Origin: Dillenia suffruticosa
Taxonomy: Eukaryota > Streptophyta > Magnoliopsida > Dilleniales > Dilleniaceae
DNA: 64,000 bases
NCBI GenBank assembly: GCA_033439265.1
Contig: JAVTVX010000024.1
Span: 19,948,501 to 20,012,500 of the forward strand
Direction of reading: 5' to 3'
Below are positions 1-11,360 of the stretch, in pieces. A program made the position numbers and the translations under genes. The notes under the pieces were generated by a model. The model worked only from the letters and a program-made list of their open reading frames with translations, searched no databases and was not told the DNA's origin. Within the stretch, counting starts at the first letter, position 1. Every line of letters starts with the position of its first letter.

Positions 1-189
1 GGTGCTCACACCTTTTTAACACCTACTTCTTTAGGTGAAATTCCTTTGACTTAGAGCCGAGCAAACTAGAGGGACACATAGCGATGCCAGACGAAACAGA
101 TAGTCGCCCTAATCTTCCAAATGACTGAGGCATCCCTTACCTAAGAAGTTCTCACTACTCACTTCGAGAAGGGATAGAAGAAGAAAAGG

Positions 190-600
190 CCCATGATAGG
201 TTTTGATGATGATGACCTATTAGGGGTTGATCCAAATCGTCATGATCGTTTGGTTATCACCACCAAAATAGGTCAGTACACGATGAAGAGGATCTTTGTT
301 GATTAAGGAACCGATTATGATCTTCTTTACTGTGATGCCTTCCAACAAATGGGTTTCAGTCAATCACAACTCTAGCTCCAAACTAGGCCCTTGAAGGGAC
401 TCTCGAACAAGTGGTTATACCTGAAGGTACCATCTCCCTCATGGTAACTCTAGGAATGCGACCCAATCATGCAATTGTTATGACAACACTCAACATGGTC
501 AAGTTCCCGTCAACTTACAATGCCGTTTTGGGTCAACCCAGCCTGAATGGTTTGGAGGTACTACTGAGCACTAGGATGTGAAAATCAAATTCAAGACACC
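190..600 (+). pseudogene. Ty3/gypsy protease relic
   Basis: The plus strand translates in pieces to a retropepsin-like stretch. It has a DDDLLGVDPN start, a YTMKRIFVD segment around the active-site region, and a late AVLGQP/SLNG-like segment (about 520-555) matching the ILGRP motif near the end of plant gypsy proteases. In an active element this enzyme cleaves the Gag-Pol polyprotein. Here it is a broken fossil and part of the Tat-like element. The lineage is inferred from neighbouring features. Confidence 0.5.
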
Positions 601-840
601 TCTTGGAATCAGGATGCTCCCTTTCAACCCAGAGTCACCAAATACCCTCGTCTAGTAATCTCTACTTATTCATTACTATAGCTTTGTTTGCGACTCTGTG
701 TCGCCGATTAGATACTTTGATTTGAGATTTTGCAATCATTGTTATAATAATATCTTCATTTTGTATGCTCCATTGCTTTCTCATGATATTTTTACCATAA
801 CAATTGCATACAGTCAAAGCAACTTGCAAGTACCAAACGC

Positions 841-1260
841 CTCAAAATGTGTCATCAACACAGGATATAACACCCAACTGGGCATACACGGCCTACTCTT
901 TCAGCTTTACACCTCCAAAAGTGCATCATATGAGATATAACTCCCGATCAGGTAGACACGGCTCACTCTCTCAGCTTTGTGCCTCCAAACATGTCAGAAT
1001 GTAACTCTCGATCAGCGAGACACGACTAGTCTCTTGACTCTATGCTTTCAAACGTGTTGTCAATGCGGAATGTAACTCCTAATCAGGTAGACATAACATA
1101 TTCTCTCATCTCTATGCCTCCAAATGTGTCATCAATATGGGATATAACTCACGAGCAGTAGATATGGCCCACTCTCTTGGCTCTACACCTTCAAATGTGT
1201 CATCAATATGGGATGAACTCCTAATTGCATATATATGGCCCACTCTCTCGGCTCCATGTC
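841..1260 (+). repeat. Tandem array of ~70-bp units
   Basis: About six degenerate copies follow one another. Each carries a core like CCTCCAAATGTGTCATCAAT followed by GGATATAACTC, a GGTAGACA-like stretch and CACTCTCTCGGCTC. Cores start near 841, 912, 982, 1045, 1116 and 1187, so the period is 63-71 bp. Position beside the protease relic and before an antisense ORF fits the hypervariable 3' untranslated tandem repeats described in Tat-group elements. Short ORFs here are by-products of the repeat. Confidence 0.75.
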
Positions 1261-1770
1261 CTAAAAAGTTCATAACCCTTTCTCATATTCTCTCGACTAT
1301 GCACCCTGAAGGGGTTTTGCACTTCCACTCCCAATCCAATGCCTTACACGAGCCATAGCAAGGCGTCACCATCATTTCTTGGCACATAGATCCCACTACA
1401 TAAACTAAGTTTGGTTCCTACTCTATCAATTTTAGGCATCTCAGTTAGGCCCTAATGCTCCCAACTATGGTACAATGAAAAATAGCTTAAAGTCCATATT
1501 TTTCACGCTTCAACACAATCCACAAAGATGACATGAATACTATTTAAAAGGCAAGGCAACCTAAGAATGTTCATTTATTCATTCAAAAGTCAAATGTGCA
1601 ATAGGACAAGTAAGACCTAAGTTAACCACAGGGAGCTACATGAAACAAGATACAAGACAAGGGGAAGGAAAAGATCAACGCTCGAGTACTACGATAAAGG
1701 GAAGGAAGGGCCCTCTATTGCAAAGACTCAAAGTTGACTTGTAAAGCAGCAACATCGGCATCCTCACCGA

Positions 1771-3870
1771 CTACATCTCGAGAAGCATCACTCGGACGAG
1801 TATCGATGAGGTTTGAATTTGGTATTTAAGGGTTAACACCACCAACCCTGACCGACTAATGACCTCTTTGGCACATTGCAGCCTTTTAGACAGCTTATGC
1901 TGGGCATGCTTGTGGCTGTCAGCCGCCTTCGTGATGGTCTCCCCTAACTCGATGATCTTCTGCTTTGCGGCAAGATGCAACCACTCTCGTGCTTGTGCCA
2001 GCTTCTTTGTAGCCTCCAACCTCGCTTCATACACCTTTGCCAGTACCTCTAGTTTCTCCCGCTTTGCCAGAGCTGCATCACACTATTGGAGTGTCAAACC
2101 CATGTTAGCCTTTAAGTGCTTAGCCTCCTTGTTTTTGTTGTTTAAAGCAACCCTGGTTGTTCTCTCTTCTTTCATTTCCTTCTCCCTTTGCACCGGAGCA
2201 CCACATAATAGGGATATCTCCTCACCCATCTTGTCCATGCGGTGTTCCAGATGCTTAATTAATTGTTCTCTGTGTAGTCTCTGGAACTCTACTAAAGCAA
2301 TAGTTTGCACAAACATGGCAGTCAAATAAAATCGAAAACATAAGTAAAACATGTCTTCGAAGGAAGATTTGTATCCCAAGCCCAAAGGACATGAGGGCAT
2401 CATCACCCTACTCCATCGACAAACCATTCAATTCTAGTTCAATGTGATGGTAGTCCATCCGCTCGGTCTCCCTCCTTGCCTCTATAATATCTAGATAAAA
2501 GTAACGATGGTTGCCAGCACTAACTGTTATAGTGCCTCTCTCCTGAAGGCCCTTCATTCTGTTATAGGACTGACAAAAATAGGAGGGAAAGGAGCAGTCT
2601 GGCACCTTTCTTTTGCCTTTCCACACATACAAGGCCTTGGGAAAGGTAGAAGAAGGCCTAGTCCACCCTCTCAAGCCACACCATCGAAGGTACATCCTCA
2701 GGCCTACTGAGTGTACCTCTCTCAATGTCCTCCCCTTTCTTCAACCTCCACATCCTCTCCTACTAAGTCTTCATTAGTCTCTCCTTCCCAAGTCTCCTTA
2801 AGGGCTAATATTGGAGGTGGTGGAAAGGTTACCTCTGACTTGAATCCTTCTTCGGTTGCCTCTTGCAGAGGAGCCTTAGCTCCACTTGGTGAACCCCGTC
2901 TCTCAGTTTCACCATCTCCCTCACTTGGGCTCAACAACATCATAACTTTCCTCTTTTTCTCCCCAACATCGAAATAGGGAGGGCATCACTCAATGGAGCA
3001 CTTTACGTCGATATGTTCCCTGCCTCCTCTGCGTTCCTTTTAGCTTTTTGTCTTATATGCCCCGTGAGTGATTATCTCAATAAGGTCCTCTCCTTCAACA
3101 TAAAGAAGAACATCCACAAGCCTAATATCTTTCTTCTTCACCAAAAGAGGCCTCTCTATCTTCCTCTTCTCTCCCAATAGCAGACAAGCCAACGATAGCA
3201 TTTGATCATTTAAAAGAGCCTCTACATAAATGCATTTATCCTTTGAGGAGCCAAAAACCCTGACTGAATGTACAAATCTGGAGTGACTAGAATGTCTTGT
3301 GGACTTCAACCTAAGGAAAGGCTCCTCCCTAGCATTGGGCAACACTGACATCCCTTCATGTTTCACAAATTATATAAAAAAAGAACTTCTGCACCCTATT
3401 TTTATCAATGGTCTATTTATAAAAAAATTTTCATCCTGACTCCGGCCTAGTTTGGATACAAAACTATCCCTCCGTGCAAGTGCCAGTAGGTCACCTTCTT
3501 AACGTAAAAATAAAAAACACTTTAAAATCGAACTTCAGGTGGCAAAGACTCAATAGACTTACTATCGCTATAACCAAACACTAGGCGCTGAGGATTAGCA
3601 TAGTCAAAAAAATATTCCAACATGTCAAAATCTGGGCAAAAGGACCCGTAGATGGCAACTTAAGGCCATTCTTCACATACTTCTTATATATCACTTCCTA
3701 TAGGTGGCCTATTGGTCCTATCTTCCCCCGTCAATGACAAAATTATAATTGCCCCCCAAACTCATGTCCTCAACTATCTTGTGTAAGTCGTCTCATGATA
3801 TTGTACTCATAATGTAGTTAATATTGCGATGGATGCAAGACTTTGAACTTTTTGCCATTTCAATTTTCTT
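1771..3870 (-). pseudogene. Antisense coiled-coil ORF of the Tat-like element (relic)
   Basis: The minus strand carries a chain of open segments that look like one decayed reading region. A C-terminal part (about 1771-2430 in plus coordinates) is rich in heptad-like Leu/Ala/Lys/Glu, for example LEATKKLAQAREWLHLAA and REQLIKHLEHRMDKMGEEI, so a coiled coil is likely. A middle part (about 2720-2945) is Ser/Pro/Glu-rich and low in complexity. An upstream part (about 3040-3870) is globular. Plant Tat-group retrotransposons are known to carry an additional antisense ORF of unknown function, and some such proteins are filed as 'putative gypsy type transposon'. I infer this is one. It is a fossil with several breaks. 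Confidence 0.45.
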
Positions 3871-4033
3871 ACAAACTCTTCTACAGATCTCACAAATCCT
3901 AATTCACAGAACACTTTCTTTCTCAACAATAGTTTACTAACGAAAGTGGAATGGCCACAATAACTGTAACCAATTCTAGTCTACTTAAAAAGAAGCATGC
4001 CCAGAAAGATTCATGAACACCGAGGTGGCACGT

Positions 4034-5460
4034 TGATAGCAATCATTATTTTAGATTTTATTTATCAATTTTGGGATTGTTTTAAACTCAATTTTATGAT
4101 TTTACGTTGATTAATTTCGTGGATTTTGATTTAGAAAACATTGGGTCTAGTATCTAAATTTTGGATTGCACGGATAATTGTTACTGTTTTGAGCATAACT
4201 TTTTACTTCGGTATCTGATAAAGGTGATTCTTGTGATGTTGGAAAGAAGACTTTGAGCCCTACAAATCATATGAAGAGCCGAGAACCTGATTCAAGTAAG
4301 AGCTTGTCTGAAATTTGGGTTAAATTTACTACAAGCTGGAAAATGAGTCCATGTTGAAAAAGAAAACTACTAAAAGCACCTTAAGGAGATATTTTCAGAA
4401 TTCAGTTACTAAGAAACTCAGGGCTCTCCAAATTCAACGAAAATAAAGTTTTCAAGTTTTGGGAAAGCTAGAGATGATTATCACGTGGCAAGAAGAATTT
4501 TCCAAATGAAAACTCCGAACTTTCAAAAGTTTAGGTTTCCTAATTCTTCTAGAGTTTTTACTCCTATATATATGGCACTTCCTAGGACGGCAGCCTCATT
4601 CATATTTTTTCCTTTATTTCTCTCATTTCTCCACCACTTTACAAACTTTAACAGTCGCCTCCTCATGCCTTCCACATCCACACTCGTGCAAACAAGGGTT
4701 GTAACGTTTCTTATTATCTTTTCATTTTTCTTTTCAATGTCTAACTAATTTATTATTCCTAGACTCGATTAATTCTATTTTTAATTAATTATATTGTTTG
4801 ATTTAATTCTTTTTCTTATATTTTATTGACATGATTATTGTTTGATAAAATTTTATTATTGAACTTAATGTTTCGAAATGTTTATGCCTGTATTTGCATG
4901 ATTTGAGATTGAGTACATGCAATGACCCATATAATTGTATAAGATTAGTTCGAATAATAAAATTCATATGAGATTATGGGTATGACCATTAGATTAATTT
5001 TATGTATGGGGTTTTAAGGAAAAACTTAAATTATAGATTTTTACAGAACTTAATACAATTTGACTAAATAAAATTATATGACCATTAGTTTTGGTAGTCG
5101 CATTGGGGATTCATTGTATGACTATTGGATGAATCTAATTTTGAAAAATCTTTCTTCATCATCAATAATTCATTAGCCAATAAACTTAGGGATTTGAAAA
5201 TATTCGACCATGCAAGAAATTGAAATAGATGAAATCGATATTTTAGGGTTTTAATCATATTAGGGTTTCGTATCTTAAATCCTGTTTTTAGTAATTTCTA
5301 ATAATTTCACATCTCTAATTTAATTTGTCCAACTTAGATTAAATTTATTTATATTTAGTAGTACAACATATTCTCATGGGAATGATACTTGATTCACACT
5401 ATACACAACACTCGACCAGGATATACTTGCTTGATATCTTGACATAAAAATCACGCATCA
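4034..5460 (+). repeat. 5' LTR of the Athila-like element
   Basis: This matches 11361-12805 along its whole length. It starts TGATAGC and ends near GCATCA just before the primer site. A TATATATA box at about 4565 stands in the same place as one at about 11917 in the other LTR and probably marks the promoter. The ORF over 4485-4748 is LTR sequence, not a gene. Confidence 0.85.
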
Positions 5461-5490
5461 AGTTTTTAGTGTTGTTGCCGGGGATATGTT
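5461..5490 (+). other. Primer-binding site of the Athila-like element
   Basis: GTTGTTGCCGGGGAT lies a few bases after the 5' LTR. Athila-group elements use a tRNA-Asp-type site ending GCCGTTGCCGGGGA. The match is imperfect but correctly placed. Confidence 0.6.
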
Positions 5491-5505
5491 TGTATATCAA
5501 CCAAA

Positions 5506-6742
5506 CACTACTAGAAAATGAGTTTTCAGTGACGGAAAAATCCATCGCTGAAAATCCATTTTTCGTCACCGAAAGATATCAACGAAAGATTTTTGTCATC
5601 GCTAAATCTGTTGCTAATACCCACATCGCTAAATATCAGCAATGAAAAAAAATCCGTTGCTAATATTAGCAACAGAAAAAATCTGTCACTGATTAATAGC
5701 GACGGAAAAAAATTTGTCGCTAAAGAAAAAATAAAAAAATGTGAAAAAAATCAGTAACGGAATTTAATTCCGTCTTTGATTTTTGAGCTCTCAGGGGAAT
5801 GCACACCGCTCCGCCATGTGGCACTCGCCCGCTTGACACGGGCGTCCACCCGACCCGCCTGTGTGATGACTTGCTTTAATGTGTGTAAAATTCCTCCCAA
5901 CCGCGTCCAATGAGTTTCATACCTCTACAAGTGGAAAACAATAAGAGCACCATGACCACCGCACCACATGAAATTATATTACCTTATACTTTTTTTTTAT
6001 TTGTACTCTTCATCTCACTCCTTTTAATAACAATAAAATAATTTAAAATGATATTTTATTATAAAATAATAATATAATAAAATATTACAAAAAGGAAATA
6101 ATAAAATGATATTTTATTAGAAAATAATAATAATAAAATATTACAAAAAGGAAATAGTAATAATAAAATTATATTTTATTATAAAATAATAATTTAAAAT
6201 AAAATTTTACAAAATTTTAAAAATTAAATAATATTATTTTTTACATAAAAAATAAAAAGGAAAAGAAAAAGAATTATTAAATATAAAAATTTTAAAAAAT
6301 TAAAAAATTAAAAAAATTAAAAAACTAAAAAAATTAAAAAAATTAAAAAATTTTAAAAAAATTCGTCGGTAAAATTTCCGTTGCTAATCCATCCCTAAAA
6401 TTTATGTCGGTAATCTGTCACTGATAGGTTTACAAAAAATTAAAAAAAATTAAAATTTTAAAATTTTAAAAATTTTAAAAATTTTAAAAATCCATCACTA
6501 ATCCGTCAGTAAAATTTTTATCGGTAATCCATCGCTAAATTTCAGTCGGTATTCCGTCGGTAATCCATCGATAATAGGTTTACAAAAAAATTAAAATTTT
6601 AAAATTTTAAAATTTTAAAAAATCCATCACAAATCCGTCGGTAGAATTTTCATCGGTAATCCATTGCAATTCCGTTGCTATTACTGACGGAAAAAAATCT
6701 ATTGGTGATTTTCCTTCAGTGAAAGTCAAATTTCTAGTAGTG
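5506..6742. mobile_element. Non-autonomous CACTA (En/Spm-type) transposon
   Basis: The left end reads CACTACTAGAAAA and the right end TTTCTAGTAGTG, a 12-bp terminal inverted repeat beginning with the CACTA signature. Both sides are flanked by AAA (5503-5505 and 6743-6745), matching the 3-bp target duplication of this superfamily. The 1237-bp element has no transposase ORF. Subterminal regions are packed with short direct and inverted motifs of the type CCGTCGCTAA / TCCGTCGGTAA, which in En/Spm elements bind the transposase. About 120 bp near 5790-5910 is GC-rich, unlike the very A/T-rich rest. It sits just after the primer site of the Athila-like element, so it is younger than that insertion. 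Ends look intact, so it could have been moved by an autonomous relative. Confidence 0.93.
6425..6700. repeat. Internal ~149-bp tandem repeat in the CACTA element
   Basis: Two units start with ATAGGTTTACAAAAAA (about 6425 and 6574). Each continues through A/T runs into an AATCCATCAC...AATCCGTC.GTA...AATCCAT block. They form the right subterminal motif array. A partial earlier unit lies near 6361. Confidence 0.7.
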
Positions 6743-7179
6743 AAAATAATCTTATTTGAGATTAGATTTTAATAGTTTTTGTTTATTTTCTTAGATTAGG
6801 GTTTAGGGTAATACAGTTGCTTTTAGGGTTAGGTTTTTTGAAAATTTGATGGGAATTTTTGGGATTTGGGAAAAAACTTTTGATCTAGGGTTAAGGGTCC
6901 ACTTATTTCAAAGGAATTTTGCCTTCTGAGCAAAACCCATCGCTTAGCCATGGGCACTACCCTATATTAGCCAAATTCCATCATTTTCATTGGTTTTCCT
7001 ATTTTCTTTGATTTTTTCCTGATTTTCTAATTTTTTGGTTAACTATTTAGCTATTTTTTGTGCATTCAATTATCATATTTTTGTGATTTCTACTTTTACA
7101 TAGGTGATCTAGATTTATTAGAATGGTTTTTACAATTTATTTTAGAGATCTAATTTTGTGGTACTTTTATATCTATACA

Positions 7180-8280
7180 GGATTTATGCTAAGATCGAAG
7201 AGTTTTGATATAGTCGATTTTGATCTTGAGATAGAGAAAACTCCAAGAACTATTCACAGACAAATTAGAGAAGCCAAGGAACATGAGGAAGTAATGGATC
7301 AAGAGAACAGAGCTATGAGAGAGTATTCTATGCCTAGACTTCAAGATGTTTAGACCAGTATTGCACGACCCCTTGTAAAGGCAAATAACTTTGAACTAAA
7401 ATATAGTTTTATTGGCATGATGTAGGTAGATCAATTTGAAAGAGAGACTTTTGAAAATCCCGATGACCATCTGAAGAATTTCTTAGAGATCTGCGATACT
7501 ATCAAACTGAATGGAGTAAGCCCTAACGCCATAAGTTTACAACTATTCCCTTACCCTCTAAGGGGAAAGGCAAAGGTATAACTAAACTCATTCCCTCCAA
7601 ATCATTTTACAAATTTGGAGAATTTGTCTCAAGCATTTTTGACTAAATACTTTCCATATGATAAGATTGCTAAACTACGTAATGACATTACTAGTTTTGG
7701 ACAATTTGATGATGAGTCTTTATATAGTGCTTGGGAACGTTTTAAAGATTTGATTAAGAAATGGATATATCATGATATACCTGGCTGGTTAGTTTTAAAA
7801 CTTTTTATGGTGCTTTTTTACATTGTTAAGATTACTATTGATGCTATGGCTGGGGGTGCATTCATAAGCAAATCATATAATGAAGCTTGGGTATTACTAG
7901 ATGATATGGCTTCAAATCAGTATGATTGGTCTAATGAGTGTAAAATTCCTAGGCAAAGAGTTGGTGCATGAGGTTGATAATTTTACTATGATTAGTGCAA
8001 AAATTGATTCATCGATTAATGTCATGAAAACTAATCAACTTAATACTGTGACGTATTATGATTCTTGTGGTGAATCTATTCATATGTCTTCTGAGTATCC
8101 ACAGGTACAACAAGCGAACTATATTTCTAACTTTCGTAGGTCTCAGAACAACCCTTACTCCAGTACTTATAACCTTGGGTGAAGAAACCATCCTAATTTT
8201 TCATAGAATCAAGAAGCACCACAAAGAGCAAATCATCCACTAGGTTTTAGCTCAGAAAATCAACAGTCAAGAGAGAGTAA
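7180..8280 (+). pseudogene. Athila-like gag relic
   Basis: Plus-strand segments match the plant retrotransposon gag domain. Early segments include FDLEIEKTPRTIHRQIREA and REYSMPRLQD. Later ones include FENPDDHLKNFLEICDTIK, LFPYPLRGKAK, LTKYFPYDKIAKLRNDI, and AWERFKDLIKK with a CNH-like tail. The order and spacing are as in Athila Gag, which forms the capsid of the intracellular particle. This copy is broken in several places and is a fossil. Confidence 0.8.
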
Positions 8281-8739
8281 GGCATCATAAAAGATCGCAA
8301 TTAAACACTTGACAACAATAACAAGTCAAAGGATTAAGAGTTTGGCAAGTGCAATAAATGAAAGGCTTGAAAAACTTGAAATAAGATCGATCAATTGGCT
8401 AATGCCTTTCATTCTCGTGTGCTAGGTAGATTGTCAAGTGACATTAAGAAGAACTCTAAAGAGTAGGCATGGCAATTATATTAAGGAGTAGAAAGGAACA
8501 ACAGGAGGAGTCGATTCAGCCAAAAGATGAAGAGGATGATCAAGAAGTAAAAAAAGAGTTCAAATAGCCAGAATCTGTAACTAAGAAGATCAAAGTGCTG
8601 GATTCCAAACGGTGAAGTAATTTACATTTGAGTGAATATAAATCCCTTGTTCCTTTCCCTGGGCATCTTTTACGTACAGTGGCAAAATTTAAAAAATTTT
8701 TATAAATTTTTAAGAAATTACACATTAATATTTCTTTTT

Positions 8740-9516
8740 TGGATGTCATTAGATGGGTGTCATGTTATTGGGGATTCCTCGAGAATGTAATCAATAAGAA
8801 GAGGAAGCTGGATAAAGTTTCAAGGGTCAAACTCACAAAAGAGTGTTCTATAGTCTTACAAAGGAAGCTGCCACCACAACTTAAGAATGCAGGTAGTTTT
8901 TCTATCCCTTGCACAATTGATTCTTTTGATTTTTATGATATTTTATGTGATTTGGGTGCTGATGTCAATCTCATATCATATTTTGTATTTTTGAAGTTAG
9001 CATTAACGAAGTGTCGACATACTAATAAAATTTTTTTATAATTATTGATAAAAGTATAAAGTATCCAAGAGGTATAGTTGAGGACACATTGGTTAAAGTT
9101 GATAAATTCATTTTTCCTGTAGATTTTGTTGTCTTAGATATGGATTCTGATGATGAGAGTACTTTATTGGTTTTAGGTCGACCTTTCCTAAACACTACTT
9201 GTGCTTTGATTGATATTTCTTGTGGAAAATTAATTTTGAGATTAAATGATGAAAAAATGAGTTTAATATTTTCCATCACATGAAAAATTTTGACAAATGG
9301 AAAGTTTTTAAAGTTGATTGCACTAAGAGGATTACTGAGTATGATTTGGATGTCTTTTATTCAAAAGATACTCTAGAAAATTACATTGCTAGTTCATTGC
9401 ATGTGAAGTATAATTTTCTAGATAGTGAACAAATTGATGTATATGTTATTTTGGATGCAAAACTAAGTACTTTTCTTACAAGATATGAGAGTTTGAAAGA
9501 ATCTTTGGGTGTTTAG
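8740..9516 (+). pseudogene. Athila-like protease relic
   Basis: Segments include PPQLKNAGSFSIPCTI, then ILCDLGADVNLIS around the catalytic Asp (Athila proteases have ALCDLGASINLMP), and later VLGRPFLNTTCALID, the ILGRPFL motif of gypsy proteases. The last part (9280-9516) reads into linker sequence. It is a broken part of the surrounding element. Confidence 0.78.
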
Positions 9517-11360
9517 AAAAGTCTCGAATCAAAGCAGTCATTGGTGAGCCAAAACGTTCGTCAATTTGATTCAAAATTGCAGTTTAGATGGACCGGACCA
9601 ATGTATAAGCCAAGCTAAAGCAAGGAGATTATGTCTAGCCAAAGACAATAAAGAAAAACACTTTTTGGAAGGCAACCCAATGTTTTCATGATTTTCTTAT
9701 ATAGTTTTTTTGTTTATTTAATTTAGATTTAAGTTTTAATAGTATTTTATAGGTGAATTAGAAATCCTTCGCATGAGAGGAAAGAAGTCGCTGCTGAAGA
9801 GAACATTGTAAATTTTCAGGGGAGTTTTCTATTCTCTTTATTTTTATTTTATTTAATTTTTACATTGAAGACAATGCTTTGTTTAAGTATGGGGAGAGTA
9901 TATATATATATATATATGCTGTTTTTTGTTTTTTAAATTGAGGAACTTGAGTGCCAAATTTTTAACTTGAATGATGAATTTTTGCTTTATTCTTGAGACC
10001 TTGTGCTGAATGTTTTTCTATACCAACAAAATTTTTTCAAGTTTTCTAATCCTTGTGTGTTACTTGTTTTGAATTAGATTGCATAAAAAATGATTGAATA
10101 TTAGTAGTTATTTAGTGTATGATTAACTATTCATTTTTTATGGTTGATTTGAAAGATAGATATATAAGATTCGACAAAAAAATTTACCCAAGTGAGGATT
10201 TGAACTTTAAAGAGCAACTCATTGTGCTTTCATCATTTTTCTTATTGAACGTATATTACACATGAAATGATCATTCTAGAACTTATTTTGTTATACATTT
10301 TGAGATCACACTTTTTATTTTCATGTATCAAAATGATTAGGACATCTAGATTTACACACTTTTGGTTTTCAAAAAATACAATTCCTAACATTTTATATCC
10401 ATTAATTAACCCATCTGAGTCTAAATATTTTCTTTCTTGAATAATCTATATAATTTATCACATAACCTATTTTTTCAAACCCCAAATTTTGAACTTGAAT
10501 TCACTAATATACTTATACTTGATAGTATGACATTATGTTCCTAAGCATTATGTTCCTTTTATATATGTAGGAGTTTCATATGTAATCTTAGGCACTATCA
10601 TGTTAATTTAAAAAAAAACAGCAAAATTCAAAAAAAAAAAGAAAAAAAAAGTACTAGCTATAAAAAAAAAGAGAGGGAAAAATTGAGAAAAAGTATTGTC
10701 TATTCATTGTTTATTTTTATAGCGGACTTCCATTTCATACTCTTTATCTTGGATGAGTGATATATTACATATTCAGAGTTTTAGTACTATACTTATCTTG
10801 GGAATAGAAGTTGTGAAAGTTACTGTTTTCTTGTCTTGATGTAAAAAATGTCATGTCTCAACGTTTGAGTATTTTTAGTGAATTATTTTAAACCAACATT
10901 TTTATCTATTATCCTATCCTTAGCCCTAACTCCATTACAACCAAATAAATGATCTTTTGATTGGTGTTTGGATTTCTTTATATATGAGTAGTGAAATTTT
11001 GATATATTAGCAAATCTATGATAATATCATTTCATCGTGTTAATTTAAGTGATATGCAAACCCTTATATAAAATTGAGTATATTCAGTAGTTGAAAAGCA
11101 TTTTCTTTTATTCTATTGAGTGAATCTATGGTAAGGGTGGTTGAAGTTTGCATTGTTTTTTATTTTGATGAGACTATAGGAGATGCAATGGTCTTCTCTA
11201 GTGTTGAATACTATGAAATATTAGTTGCCTTGATTGCAATTCTGATTTAAACTTGTCATATACATGGTTAGGAATTTGGAAAAATTGAATTGGTTTTGAA
11301 AGAAAATTTTTGTTATTTGTCTTGCTTGAGGACAAGCAAATATTCAAGTATGAAGACATT
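9517..11360 (+). other. Non-coding 3' internal region of the Athila-like element
   Basis: No gene is recognisable in these 1.8 kb. The stretch from 9530 to 9700 still resembles the Athila pol-to-UTR junction, with GGCAACCCAATG near 9670. A (TA)n run lies at about 9899-9917. Poly-A/purine tracts lie at 10607-10690. The region ends with GAGGACAAGCAAAT and a purine-rich stretch directly before the 3' LTR, the expected place of the polypurine tract. Confidence 0.6.

Larger units (their letters stand above)
1..4033 (+). mobile_element. Tat-like Ty3/gypsy retrotransposon fragment (left part)
   Basis: This is an old, broken Ty3/gypsy relic that enters from the left edge. It is cut at 4033 by the Athila-like element and seems to resume at 12806. 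Recognisable parts are a protease relic (about 190-600), a tandem array of roughly 70-bp units (841-1260), and an antisense coiled-coil ORF (about 1771-3870). Tandem repeats and an additional antisense ORF between pol and the 3' LTR are known traits of the plant Tat group (Grande, Retand, Ogre), so I place it there by inference. I do not recognise reverse transcriptase or integrase in the window. It carries many breaks. Confidence 0.55.

Noticed and set aside
841-1260. Small genes at 698-1358
   Set aside because: The ORFs follow the 70-bp tandem unit and change frame with it; no protein family is recognised.
4485-4748. Secreted small protein (repeated at 11857-12153)
   Set aside because: Both ORFs are the same part of the two Athila-like LTRs, downstream of the TATA box.
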